Part shown: positions 1 through 5,637 of the stretch, in pieces
How the letters are laid out: each line of letters starts with the position of its first letter
Position numbering within the stretch: position 1 is the first letter of the stretch
Notes under the pieces: generated by a model
Told to the model about the DNA's origin: nothing
Database searches by the model: none
What the model saw: only the letters and a program-made list of their open reading frames with translations
Assembly: GCA_023250385.1 (NCBI GenBank)
Contig: JAHFAU010000114.1
Location: 1-5,637 of the forward strand
Source of the DNA: Anaerolineales bacterium
GTDB taxonomy: Bacteria; Chloroflexota; Anaerolineae; Anaerolineales; E44-bin32
DNA length: 5,637 nt
Reading direction: 5' to 3'
Position numbers and translations under genes: made by a program

Positions 1-888
1 CCAGGCGAAGCCCGCGAGATCAACGAAGACCGGTACTCGATTTCTAATTTCGTGCGCGAACCCGACGGCCGGCCCGCACTGCTTGCAGTCGTAGCGGACG
101 GGATAGGCGGACATCAGGCAGGCGAGGTCGCCGCCCAAATCACAATCGACACCCTGAGTAGTTCGATCGCCGAAGCGGACGCTGAAGATCCTCTGTCCGA
201 GCTACGCGAGGCGGTCGTCTCGGCCGGCCGGTTGGTGATGGAATCTTCGGCCCGCGATGAGGCCCTGCGGGGAATGGGATCCACGGTCGCAGTCGCCTGG
301 GTGATCGATCATCAGCTCTATACAGTATCGGTTGGCGACAGTCGGATCTATCTGTTGCGCCAAGGTCGGCTCAAGCAGATCAGCATCGACCACACCTGGG
401 TGCAGGAGGCCGTTGTTCATGGAATCCTGACCCCGGAGGAGGCCCGCACCCACCCCAACGCCCATGTGCTGCATCGCCATCTGGGCGGAGATAAAGATCC
501 GGTGCCCGATTTCCGCCTGCGCTTGTCCGATTCGGAGTCGGACGCACAATCCGAATCCAATCAAGGCCTGCAGCTGATGCCAGGCGATCAGTTGCTGTTG
601 TGCAGCGATGGCCTGACCGACCTGGTGGAGCCGGCCGAGATCCAGCTGGCCCTCTCCAAGCACCCTCCCGCCGAGGCCGTGGCTGCCCTCGTCGCGCTTG
701 CCAGAGAGCGCGGTGGCCACGACAACATCACCGTGATTGCCGTGTCCGTCCCGGATCCGTCTCCCACTCCGCACCCCAGGGGTTGCCTGGCGAGAATATT
801 TCGCTCCTCGCTGGCCGGGGTAGCTCTAATTGCGCTCGTGCTGCTTGGGATCGCCCTCGCATACTGGTTCGGCCTGTGGCCCTGGTGA
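1..888 (+). CDS. PP2C-family Ser/Thr protein phosphatase with C-terminal membrane anchor (5' partial)
   Basis: This is a metal-dependent phosphatase that removes phosphate from Ser/Thr residues, usually opposing Hanks-type kinases. The frame is open from base 1, and the first codons already read the PP2C N-terminal motif R-E-I-N-E-D-R-Y (visible residues 5-12). The GTG at 52 is therefore not the start; the true start lies upstream, probably only a few to about 15 codons away. Visible motifs, in the 295-residue fragment: NED (8-10), DGIGGH (33-38), GMGST (91-95), GDSR (112-115), DH (130-131), CSDGLTD (from about 201) and GGHDNIT (from about 238). All the acidic residues expected to hold the Mg/Mn centre are present, so it should be active. 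A Ser/Asp/Glu-rich insertion lies before the LMPGD strand. After the domain come a short Pro-rich stretch, a basic patch (RIFR) and one hydrophobic helix (about 271-291) ending at the C-terminus. This implies a cytoplasmic enzyme anchored by its tail. The next gene encodes a PP2C-like membrane protein, suggesting a shared pathway. Confidence 0.93.
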   Translation, partial: PGEAREINEDRYSISNFVREPDGRPALLAVVADGIGGHQAGEVAAQITIDTLSSSIAEADAEDPLSELREAVVSAGRLVMESSARDEALRGMGSTVAVAWVIDHQLYTVSVGDSRIYLLRQGRLKQISIDHTWVQEAVVHGILTPEEARTHPNAHVLHRHLGGDKDPVPDFRLRLSDSESDAQSESNQGLQLMPGDQLLLCSDGLTDLVEPAEIQLALSKHPPAEAVAALVALARERGGHDNITVIAVSVPDPSPTPHPRGCLARIFRSSLAGVALIALVLLGIALAYWFGLWPW

Positions 889-954
889 GCCACTCCCCGT
901 AGCTCCTCCCCCTCCATCGGACACCGTCATGCAGGTCTGGAACTTGCAACACGA

Positions 955-983
955 TTGGCGTGACGAAACCGAATCCGTAAAAT
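955..983 (+). promoter_or_regulatory. Sigma70-like promoter, probably giving a leaderless mRNA
   Basis: A -35-like TTGGCG (955-960) is followed, after exactly 17 bp, by a -10-like TAAAAT (978-983). The GTG start of the downstream gene begins at 991, 7 nt after the -10 box, which is where transcription would be expected to start. No Shine-Dalgarno sequence precedes this GTG. Both facts fit a transcript that begins at or next to the start codon. The 102-bp gap from the phosphatase gene has no hairpin followed by a T-tract, so read-through from upstream is also possible. Confidence 0.55.
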
Positions 984-990
984 AGCCGCC

Positions 991-3141
991 GTGGCTGAGA
1001 CCTTCCAAGCCGATGTCGGATTGATGCACGTCGCGGGTGGGCAGAGCCGTCAGGCTCCGCCGCCCGGGACCTTGGCCCTCGGGGCACCGCGCAGAGCGGC
1101 CCGCGGTCGGGTTCACGACTTCCTCTTTCTCAATCTCAAACTCGAGGGACCGCCGACGACCGAGGGTGGGCAGCTTGACCGATTGGTGCAAGCGACGGCC
1201 CGCCATTTCTTCGGCACCCCGGGATCGGTCACGGCTGCCCTTCGGCAGGCGATTAACCAACTCAATCAGGAATTGTTGGACCGCGCCGTACCGGGCCGCT
1301 TGGCGGCCGCAGCCTTGCGCAACCAGAATCTCTACCTTGCTCAGTGCGGTCCGAGCCAGGCGCTCTTGGTCCGTTCTGGCGCAGTCTCCCGCCTCCTGGC
1401 CGAGGACGGCACGAGTCGATCGCTGGGGACTACCCTCGCGCCCCTGATCCAGTTCCGACATTTTGAACTCCGACCCGAAGACTTGCTTGTGATAACGACC
1501 AATAAAACGCCGCTCTGGTCAGATAGCTCGCTCGCCGAGCTGAGCGGGGTCGAACATTCTCTTGCGCTCGATCGGCTGGTGGCCTCCGCCGCTCAAGATT
1601 TCACCGGGCTCTCCATTCAGATTCCGAGCGTGGTCGGCGCGCCGTCTGCTGCTCGCAAGGGCCTGGGGGCCGCGGCGCCGGCGGACCTCCGACCCGGGGT
1701 GCGGGTTCGTCCACCTACCCGACCTGTCCGAGCGCGAAGTCGGCCGTCAGAGAGCGGGCAGGCCGCCCCACCGCCAGCTCCCCCACCCGCGGTGGTCATC
1801 AATCCATCGAGTCAACCTCCTGCGCGCTTGCAAGCGGTGATACGGCGCCTTCGGCTCGGTCTCCGATCTGGCACTCAGACCCTAATTGAAAGTCTGCGTC
1901 GACTAGCGCCCGGGTTTGACCTCCCGCCGCTGCCCGGCATGTTTTCGCCCAATCTACTAGCCTTCACTGCCGCCGCGGTTCCGGTGCTTGTTGTCGGCGT
2001 GTCGAGTGTATTGTATTTCAGCCGCGGCAGGCTCGAGCAGTTCGACAGCTACCTGGCGCAAGCTGGGGCAGCCGCAGTTGCCGCCCAGCTGGCGGAAGAT
2101 CCGCAAGCCGCCCGCACCGAATGGATTATGGCGGACCAATGGCTCGACCTGGCCGAAAGCTATCGTGAATCGGACGCTTCCAGCGCCCTGCGTCTGCAGG
2201 TCGAGGGGGCGTTGGACTCGATCGACCTGGTCTACCGGCTTGATTTCGCACCGACGGTCAGCGGCGGGTTTGGCCCGAATGCCGACATCCAACTCCTGGC
2301 CGCCTCGGCTACCGACCTCTATGCCTACGACGCGGGGACTTCCACGATCTGGCATGCCTGGTCGACCGGCCGCGGCTATGAGATCGACAGTCAATTTGAA
2401 TGCCTGGGCGGTGAAGCGACCATCCCTGGGTTCGCGGATCCGGTCGGCCTGGTAGTTCAGTCCGAACCGGGGGCCCTCGGCACGGAGGGGGTGGTGGCCA
2501 TCGACCCGGATGGAACGCTGCTGTACTGCGCACCCGGCGCCCAGCCGCTGACGGGGCAGCTGGCGACCCCGGACATCGGTTGGGGAAAGCTGCAGGCGAT
2601 TGAAGTCTCCGGAAACAGCCTGTATGTGCTGGATCCGGTAAAGAACGCGGTCTGGATCTACGACGCCTCTGGCGGTCTGTTCAGCGGCACGCCGGCCCTT
2701 TACTTTGCCGAAGAGGTCCCACAATTAGGAACGGCGGTTGACTTGGCACTGGCATTGGACGAGCTTATTATCCTCTACGCCGACGGCCAGATCGACCGCT
2801 GCCGGCGCAGCGTCGAGAACGCGCCGGATGGTAGCCTGCGAATCCGAGTCGAATGCGAGGCAGAACCACGCTTCCAAGACGAACGTCCGGGGCAACCTCC
2901 CCAAGTCAACATTCCGGGCGGATTGCCGGCGAGCATCGAGTATTCGCCTCCACCGGAGCCTTCCTTGTTCTTCCTAGATCTCTCGCAGGGGACGGTATAC
3001 CACTACAGCATGCGGCTGGTCTATCAAGGGCAATACCCCACGCCGTTTGGATCCGAGGCCACCGCCATCACCAGCGGACCGCCAAACACTCTATTCGTGG
3101 CGGTGGGCGACCAGGTTTACTCTGCGCAATTGGGTCGCTGA
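991..3141 (+). CDS. Membrane protein: degenerate PP2C-like cytoplasmic domain, one membrane helix, extracytoplasmic beta-propeller-like domain
   Basis: This 716-residue protein has no function I can name, but its layout can be read. Residues ~1-215 follow the PP2C order of strands. NLYLAQCGPSQALLVRSG (112-129) matches the usual lyvahvGDSRaylLR.G region, RPEDLLVITTNKTPLW (161-176) matches pGD.LLLCSDGLtd, and residues 192-215 match the closing A..rg..DNiTvivv segment. The catalytic residues are changed: GDSR is GPSQ, SDG is TNK, DN is absent, and no DGxGG is seen. It is probably a pseudophosphatase. Residues ~216-310 are a Pro/Ala/Arg-rich linker whose positive charge suggests a cytoplasmic side. 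A hydrophobic helix spans 321-343. Residues ~345-415 look helical. Residues ~416-716 contain repeated short strand patterns (TDLYAYDAGTSTIW, NSLYVLDPVKNAVWIYD, PSLFFLDLSQGTVYHYS, NTLFVAVGDQVYSA), as in NHL/PQQ-like propellers. GTG at 991 is chosen because of the adjacent promoter; M12 at 1024 is an alternative in-frame start. The likely role is a transmembrane sensor or regulator linked to the upstream phosphatase (inference). Confidence 0.85.
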   Translation: MAETFQADVGLMHVAGGQSRQAPPPGTLALGAPRRAARGRVHDFLFLNLKLEGPPTTEGGQLDRLVQATARHFFGTPGSVTAALRQAINQLNQELLDRAVPGRLAAAALRNQNLYLAQCGPSQALLVRSGAVSRLLAEDGTSRSLGTTLAPLIQFRHFELRPEDLLVITTNKTPLWSDSSLAELSGVEHSLALDRLVASAAQDFTGLSIQIPSVVGAPSAARKGLGAAAPADLRPGVRVRPPTRPVRARSRPSESGQAAPPPAPPPAVVINPSSQPPARLQAVIRRLRLGLRSGTQTLIESLRRLAPGFDLPPLPGMFSPNLLAFTAAAVPVLVVGVSSVLYFSRGRLEQFDSYLAQAGAAAVAAQLAEDPQAARTEWIMADQWLDLAESYRESDASSALRLQVEGALDSIDLVYRLDFAPTVSGGFGPNADIQLLAASATDLYAYDAGTSTIWHAWSTGRGYEIDSQFECLGGEATIPGFADPVGLVVQSEPGALGTEGVVAIDPDGTLLYCAPGAQPLTGQLATPDIGWGKLQAIEVSGNSLYVLDPVKNAVWIYDASGGLFSGTPALYFAEEVPQLGTAVDLALALDELIILYADGQIDRCRRSVENAPDGSLRIRVECEAEPRFQDERPGQPPQVNIPGGLPASIEYSPPPEPSLFFLDLSQGTVYHYSMRLVYQGQYPTPFGSEATAITSGPPNTLFVAVGDQVYSAQLGR

Positions 3142-3150
3142 CCCGCGTCT

Positions 3151-3179
3151 TTGACAACCTTCTGCCCGAAAGCTACAAT
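3151..3179 (+). promoter_or_regulatory. Near-consensus sigma70 promoter for coaE
   Basis: A perfect -35 TTGACA (3151-3156), a 17-bp spacer and a -10 TACAAT (3174-3179, 5 of 6 consensus) lie in the 64-bp gap after the preceding stop codon. Transcription should start near 3186, giving a leader of about 20 nt before the ATG at 3206. This argues that coaE can be transcribed independently of the membrane-protein gene upstream. Confidence 0.8.
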
Positions 3180-3205
3180 CAAAACCTGATTCCAAGTCGA
3201 GGGAC

Positions 3206-4339
3206 ATGAGCCGCTGGCCGGGTAAGTACGTTATTGGACTGACCGGCAATATCGCCACGGGCAAGAGCGTGGTGCGCAAGATGCTCGAGCATCTTGGGAC
3301 CTACGGTATTGACGCCGACGCGCTCGCCCATCGGGCCATGGCCAAGGGGGCCCCAGGTTTCCCGCTGGTAGTCAAGTCCTTCGGCGAGTGGATCGTCGAC
3401 TCGGAGGGCCAGATCGACCGGTCCCGGCTGTCTAAGATTGTTTTCTCCGATCCTGGTGCGCTCGACAAGCTCGAATCAATCATCCATCCGCTGGTCACCC
3501 ATGCCATCGATCTGCTGATCCGGCGCGCCAAGCAGAGTGTGATCGTGGTCGAGGCAATCAAACTGCTCGAAACCGACCTGGCTGCCGGCACGGACGCGGT
3601 CTGGGTGGTGACTGCCCCGGAACAGCTGCAGGTCTCCCGGTTGATGCACAAACGCAAGCTTTCCGAAGCCGCGGCCAAACAGCGGATAGCGGCCCAGACC
3701 CCCCAGACCGGTAAACTGCGGGCAGCGAATGTGATCGTCCGGAATGAGGGATCTTTCGAGAACGCCTGGGAGCAAGTGCAGGCCGCCTGGGCGGAGCTCC
3801 CCAAGCCGAAAGATCTGCTGCTCGAGAAACCCCCCGAAGTTCGACCGGGGCAACTGGTTGTTCGGCGCGGGCGGCCGCAGGACGCCGATCAAATCGCCCG
3901 CTTCATCACCCAGGTCACCCACGGGAAGAAGTCGATGAAGCGCGAGGACGTCATGGCCGCCTTCGGGGAGAAGGCCTTTCTGCTGATTGAACGCGATAGT
4001 CACATGGCCGGTGTAGCCGGCTGGCAGGTCGAGAACCTCGTCACCCGCATTGACGAGTTGTACTTCGCCCCCAATCTGCCGCTGGAAGAGGCAATCCCGG
4101 CTCTGATGAACTCGGTGGAGACTGCTAGCCACGAGCTGCAAAGTGAGGCTTCGCTGCTGTTCCTGCCTCCCTATCTGGCCCAGCACGCCGGAGCCTGGCG
4201 CGGCGTCGGATATCGCCCCCAGACCATTCAGGGACTGGGTGTGCGGGCCTGGCAGGAGGCTGCGGTGGAGTCGATGCCACGCGGGTCCTCGCTCTGGTTC
4301 AAGCGGCTACGGGAAGACCGCGTGCTGCGTCCGATGTAG
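3206..4339 (+). CDS. coaE: Dephospho-CoA kinase (CoaE) fused to a C-terminal GNAT-like domain
   Basis: CoaE phosphorylates the 3'-hydroxyl of dephospho-CoA with ATP, the last step of coenzyme A synthesis, in the cytoplasm. Residues 1-~198 are the kinase. They show the P-loop GLTGNIATGKS (11-21), the DAD motif (36-38), the IIHP motif (92-95), VVEAIKLLE (114-122) where the family usually has a version of D-[IV]-P-L-L-x-E, the lid arginines R145, R150 and R160 in the RLMHKRKLS...QRIAAQ segment, and the C-terminal A-N-V-I-V-R-N element. Typical CoaE is about 200 residues, so the remaining ~180 are extra. LVVRRGRPQDADQIARF (217-233) looks like the first strand and helix of a GNAT acetyltransferase, and AFLLIERDSHMAGVAGW (257-273) like its strand pair. 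The acetyl-CoA loop (R/Q-x-x-G-x-G/A) is not visible at its expected place, so the tail may be non-catalytic. ATG at 3206 follows a near-consensus promoter. Its Shine-Dalgarno (GAGGG, 3199-3203) is weak and unusually close. Confidence 0.93.
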   Translation: MSRWPGKYVIGLTGNIATGKSVVRKMLEHLGTYGIDADALAHRAMAKGAPGFPLVVKSFGEWIVDSEGQIDRSRLSKIVFSDPGALDKLESIIHPLVTHAIDLLIRRAKQSVIVVEAIKLLETDLAAGTDAVWVVTAPEQLQVSRLMHKRKLSEAAAKQRIAAQTPQTGKLRAANVIVRNEGSFENAWEQVQAAWAELPKPKDLLLEKPPEVRPGQLVVRRGRPQDADQIARFITQVTHGKKSMKREDVMAAFGEKAFLLIERDSHMAGVAGWQVENLVTRIDELYFAPNLPLEEAIPALMNSVETASHELQSEASLLFLPPYLAQHAGAWRGVGYRPQTIQGLGVRAWQEAAVESMPRGSSLWFKRLREDRVLRPM

Positions 4340-4477
4340 TTGCCAACGCCCGGTTCTGCACGGTCCGAACCCAATTCAGGCTGGGACAAGAGCGGTCAAC
4401 CAACCCCAATGGGAACCTTCCCGGGCTGGCCGGTGTATTTGGCTTCAAACGGGTCACCTACCCCAAGGAGGAATACC
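4340..4477 (+). other. Intergenic leader upstream of the FixH-like gene
   Basis: The frame of the next gene stays open back to a TTG at 4340, directly after the coaE stop. I read the stretch as non-coding, because a perfect Shine-Dalgarno precedes the ATG at 4478 and the protein from that ATG begins with a proper signal peptide. Two small inverted repeats are visible: GGTTC (4352-4356) with GAACC (4367-4371), and GGGAA-CC-TTCCC (4411-4422). Neither is followed by a T-tract. No promoter as good as the one before coaE is seen, so the start of transcription for the next genes is unresolved. Confidence 0.5.
4465..4471 (+). promoter_or_regulatory. Perfect Shine-Dalgarno sequence deciding the start at 4478
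   Basis: AAGGAGG is a full match to the anti-Shine-Dalgarno and lies 6 nt before the ATG at 4478. It fixes the start of the FixH-like gene and rules out the longer reading from the TTG at 4340. It stands out because the other complete genes in the window have a weak ribosome binding site or none. Confidence 0.9.
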
Positions 4478-5014
4478 ATGTCGCGTCGTGCACTCGGTTC
4501 TCTGATCGCTCTAGTCCTTGCGTTCGTGCTCGCTCCGGCCGCGGCGGCCGGCGGATGGGCCATCGTGACAGTGGACCAGTTGCCAGGCGAAGTCCACGCC
4601 GGTGAATCGCTGCGCCTGGGATTCATGGTGCTCCAGCACGGAAAGACCCCCATCAATCAGGTCAACCCGTACGTCCAGGCCTACAACCCGGAGACCGGGG
4701 AGACTGTGCGGGCAAACGCGGTTCAGGAAGGACCTGTCGGCCACTTCGTTGTCGAGATCGTTTTCCCCGCTGTGGGTATCTGGGAATGGGAGATCGTCCC
4801 AGCGCCTTTCGAGGGGACGCAACTTGAGCCACTGAGTGTGTTGCCGGCCGTGCTGCCCCAGGCGGCAGCCAGCCCGGATCAAGCCGTTGCCTTCGGCTTC
4901 GACAATCTCCGCGTCTTGCTCCGTTGGTCGGGGATCGCTCTGCTGCTAGGCGCAGGGGCACTGGCCACCCTCGGCCGCCGCGGTTCGTCCCGAGCAGCCG
5001 AGGAGCGGGCCTAA
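4478..5014 (+). CDS. FixH/YtkA-like exported protein with C-terminal membrane helix
   Basis: This is a 178-residue protein beginning MSRRALGS, followed by a hydrophobic stretch and an AAAA-GG cleavage-like region, so a signal peptide of about 24 residues is likely. The mature part (~26-120) is predicted to be a beta-sandwich. It has the pattern seen in FixH/YtkA-type domains: GWAIVTVDQLPGEVHAGESL, then LQHGKTPI, then GHFVVEIVFPAVGIWEWEI (88-106), where the paired G-H-[FY] and F-P-x-x-G-x-W-E-W are typical. A second hydrophobic segment (~146-166) followed by GRRGSSR is a C-terminal membrane anchor with a basic cytoplasmic tail, so the domain faces outward. FixH-family proteins are linked to cytochrome oxidase or metal-centre assembly in some bacteria, but the substrate here cannot be told. 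A cytochrome c gene follows 22 nt downstream, so a shared transcript and a respiratory-chain role are likely. The family assignment is moderate, since it rests on motif pattern only. Confidence 0.82.
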   Translation: MSRRALGSLIALVLAFVLAPAAAAGGWAIVTVDQLPGEVHAGESLRLGFMVLQHGKTPINQVNPYVQAYNPETGETVRANAVQEGPVGHFVVEIVFPAVGIWEWEIVPAPFEGTQLEPLSVLPAVLPQAAASPDQAVAFGFDNLRVLLRWSGIALLLGAGALATLGRRGSSRAAEERA

Positions 5015-5036
5015 GGCCTCTCTTTCGCTATGCCCG

Positions 5037-5435
5037 ATGGGTAACAGGCCGATGAGCCGATGGGTCCTGCCGTTAGCGCTGACCGGCGCGGGGTTGCTGA
5101 TCTTATCCCTGGTTCCCCTGGCGCCGGCCTCGGTGGATCCGGGTGGCGCTCCCCCCGCAGTCTCGGCAGTGGTCACCGAGGATCCCGCGGCCTACGGCAG
5201 GGCCCTATTTCAGGCCAAAGGTTGCGTCGGTTGCCATCAGCACCGTGAAGTGAACCCGGGATCCGGGGTCAGTGTCGGACCGGATCTAACTGCACGACCG
5301 CTCGAACCGGACTTTCTGCGCAGCTGGCTCAAGGACCCGGCCGCGGTGAGGCCGGGAACTCAGATGCCGAACCTTCACCTCTCTGACCAAGAGATCGAGG
5401 CCCTGATCGCCTTCCTCATCCCCGAAAGCGGTTAG
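5037..5435 (+). CDS. Membrane-tethered class I cytochrome c, mono-haem
   Basis: This 132-residue electron-transfer protein carries one covalently bound haem c. An N-terminal hydrophobic segment (about residues 9-31) is either an uncleaved anchor or a signal peptide. A short Ala/Pro-rich spacer follows, then the cytochrome domain (about 48-132). The domain starts AYGRALFQAKGCVGCHQH, with the haem-attachment motif CVGCH at 63-67. GPDLT follows at 81-85, then FLRSWLKDPAAVRPGTQMPNL (93-113), in which M110 is the expected distal iron ligand, and the closing helix LSDQEIEALIAFL. The last part resembles the cytochrome c domains attached to some oxidase subunit II proteins. ATG at 5037 and ATG at 5052 (M6, reading MSRWVLPLAL) are both possible starts. 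Neither has a strong Shine-Dalgarno, and the second gives the more usual signal-peptide start. Only 22 nt separate it from the FixH-like gene, so co-transcription, perhaps with translational coupling, is likely. Confidence 0.92.
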   Translation: MGNRPMSRWVLPLALTGAGLLILSLVPLAPASVDPGGAPPAVSAVVTEDPAAYGRALFQAKGCVGCHQHREVNPGSGVSVGPDLTARPLEPDFLRSWLKDPAAVRPGTQMPNLHLSDQEIEALIAFLIPESG

Positions 5436-5464
5436 GGATGGCACCGGTCGGCCGCCAGGCGAAG

Positions 5465-5637
5465 TTAGCGCTCTATGAAGGTCTCGCCCGATCGCATTCG
5501 AAGGTAAGACTCATAGCGATTAATGTCGATCTTGCCTGCCTCCACCGCGGTCCGCACCGCGCAGCCCGGCTCATGCTCGTGGGTGCAGTCGCTGAATTCG
5601 CAGTCCTTCACTAAAGGCCCAATCTCTCGGAAGTAGG
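5465..5637 (-). CDS. rsgA: RsgA, ribosome small-subunit-dependent GTPase A, C-terminal fragment (partial)
   Basis: On the minus strand the frame is open from the window edge to a TAA at 5467-5465, giving the last 56 codons. The peptide contains the RsgA zinc-binding motif C-x4-C-x-H-x5-C: CEFSDCTHEHEPGC, with codons between 5602 and 5561. The family's closing block AVRTAVEAGKIDINRYESYL follows. The spacing equals that of the known zinc ligands of E. coli RsgA (YjeQ), Cys250, Cys255, His257 and Cys263. RsgA is a circularly permuted GTPase that helps late maturation of the 30S subunit and is released after GTP hydrolysis. The OB fold and GTPase domain lie beyond the right edge. The gene converges on the cytochrome c gene with 29 nt between their stop codons. 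No clear intrinsic terminator is seen in that gap. The fragment seems intact up to the edge, so the truncation is due to the window. Confidence 0.93.
   Translation of the reverse strand, partial: YFREIGPLVKDCEFSDCTHEHEPGCAVRTAVEAGKIDINRYESYLRMRSGETFIER

Noticed and set aside
202..774. Long minus-strand frames opposite the phosphatase, the membrane protein and coaE (for example 1957-2724 and 3476-4186)
   Set aside because: They are low-complexity, Arg/Gly/Pro-rich translations without domain patterns and lie opposite well-supported genes. They are the usual shadows in GC-rich DNA.
52..888. GTG at 52 as the start of the phosphatase
   Set aside because: The frame is open upstream to base 1 and already encodes the conserved NED motif before position 52, so the gene is simply cut by the window edge.
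876..893. GTGGC/GCCAC inverted repeat across the phosphatase stop codon
   Set aside because: It is a 5-bp stem without a T-tract, expected by chance in GC-rich sequence.
4411..4422. GGGAA-CC-TTCCC as an operator
   Set aside because: It is a single short palindrome with no second copy and no recognisable promoter beside it, so it is not distinguishable from chance.
4340..4477. 46-residue N-terminal extension of the FixH-like protein from a TTG
   Set aside because: A perfect Shine-Dalgarno and a proper signal peptide point to the ATG at 4478. The extension would bury the signal peptide and looks non-coding.
5030..5044. Tiny reading frame ATG-CCC-GAT-GGG-TAA overlapping the cytochrome c start
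   Set aside because: It is four codons long with no Shine-Dalgarno, so there is no evidence that it is a regulatory leader peptide.
5417..5440. Inverted repeat CATCCC/GGGATG around the cytochrome c stop codon as a terminator
   Set aside because: The stem is only 6 bp with a 12-nt loop, and no T-tract follows on either strand. It could form a weak hairpin, but termination is not supported.
1..5637. tRNA or rRNA genes, CRISPR arrays, insertion sequences, phage or toxin-antitoxin genes
   Set aside because: No direct-repeat arrays, transposase motifs, terminal inverted repeats or conserved RNA signatures were seen on either strand.

Overview
The window is GC-rich, densely packed bacterial chromosome. 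It has five protein-coding genes or gene parts and no RNA gene, mobile element, CRISPR array or long repeat that I can see. The protein types suggest a Chloroflexota (Anaerolineae-like) genome: a membrane-anchored PP2C phosphatase, a CoaE carrying an acetyltransferase-like tail, and a FixH/YtkA-like protein beside a membrane-tethered cytochrome c. That placement is inference from general family knowledge, not from a search.

Positions 1-888 (+) hold most of a PP2C-type Ser/Thr phosphatase whose 5' end lies outside the window. It keeps the metal-binding motifs and ends in a single C-terminal membrane helix. Positions 991-3141 (+) encode a 716-residue membrane protein. Its cytoplasmic N-terminus looks like a PP2C fold that has lost its metal-binding residues. 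A Pro/Arg-rich linker, one membrane helix and a large outward-facing domain that resembles a beta-propeller follow. A sigma70-like promoter sits so close to its GTG start that the transcript is probably leaderless. Together the two genes look like a phosphorylation signalling module: an active phosphatase plus a pseudophosphatase sensor, possibly with a kinase outside the window. This pair is the most interesting content here.

Positions 3206-4339 (+) encode dephospho-CoA kinase (last step of CoA synthesis) fused to a GNAT-like C-terminal domain. It has its own near-consensus promoter (TTGACA, 17 bp, TACAAT) just after the preceding stop codon.

Positions 4478-5435 (+) hold two closely spaced genes for exported or membrane-tethered proteins: a FixH/YtkA-like beta-sandwich protein with a perfect Shine-Dalgarno sequence, and a mono-haem class I cytochrome c. 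They probably form one transcription unit acting at the outer face of the membrane in electron transfer or metallo-centre assembly. On the minus strand, entering from the right edge and converging on the cytochrome gene, is the C-terminal end of RsgA, the ribosome small-subunit GTPase, recognised by its zinc-binding motif.
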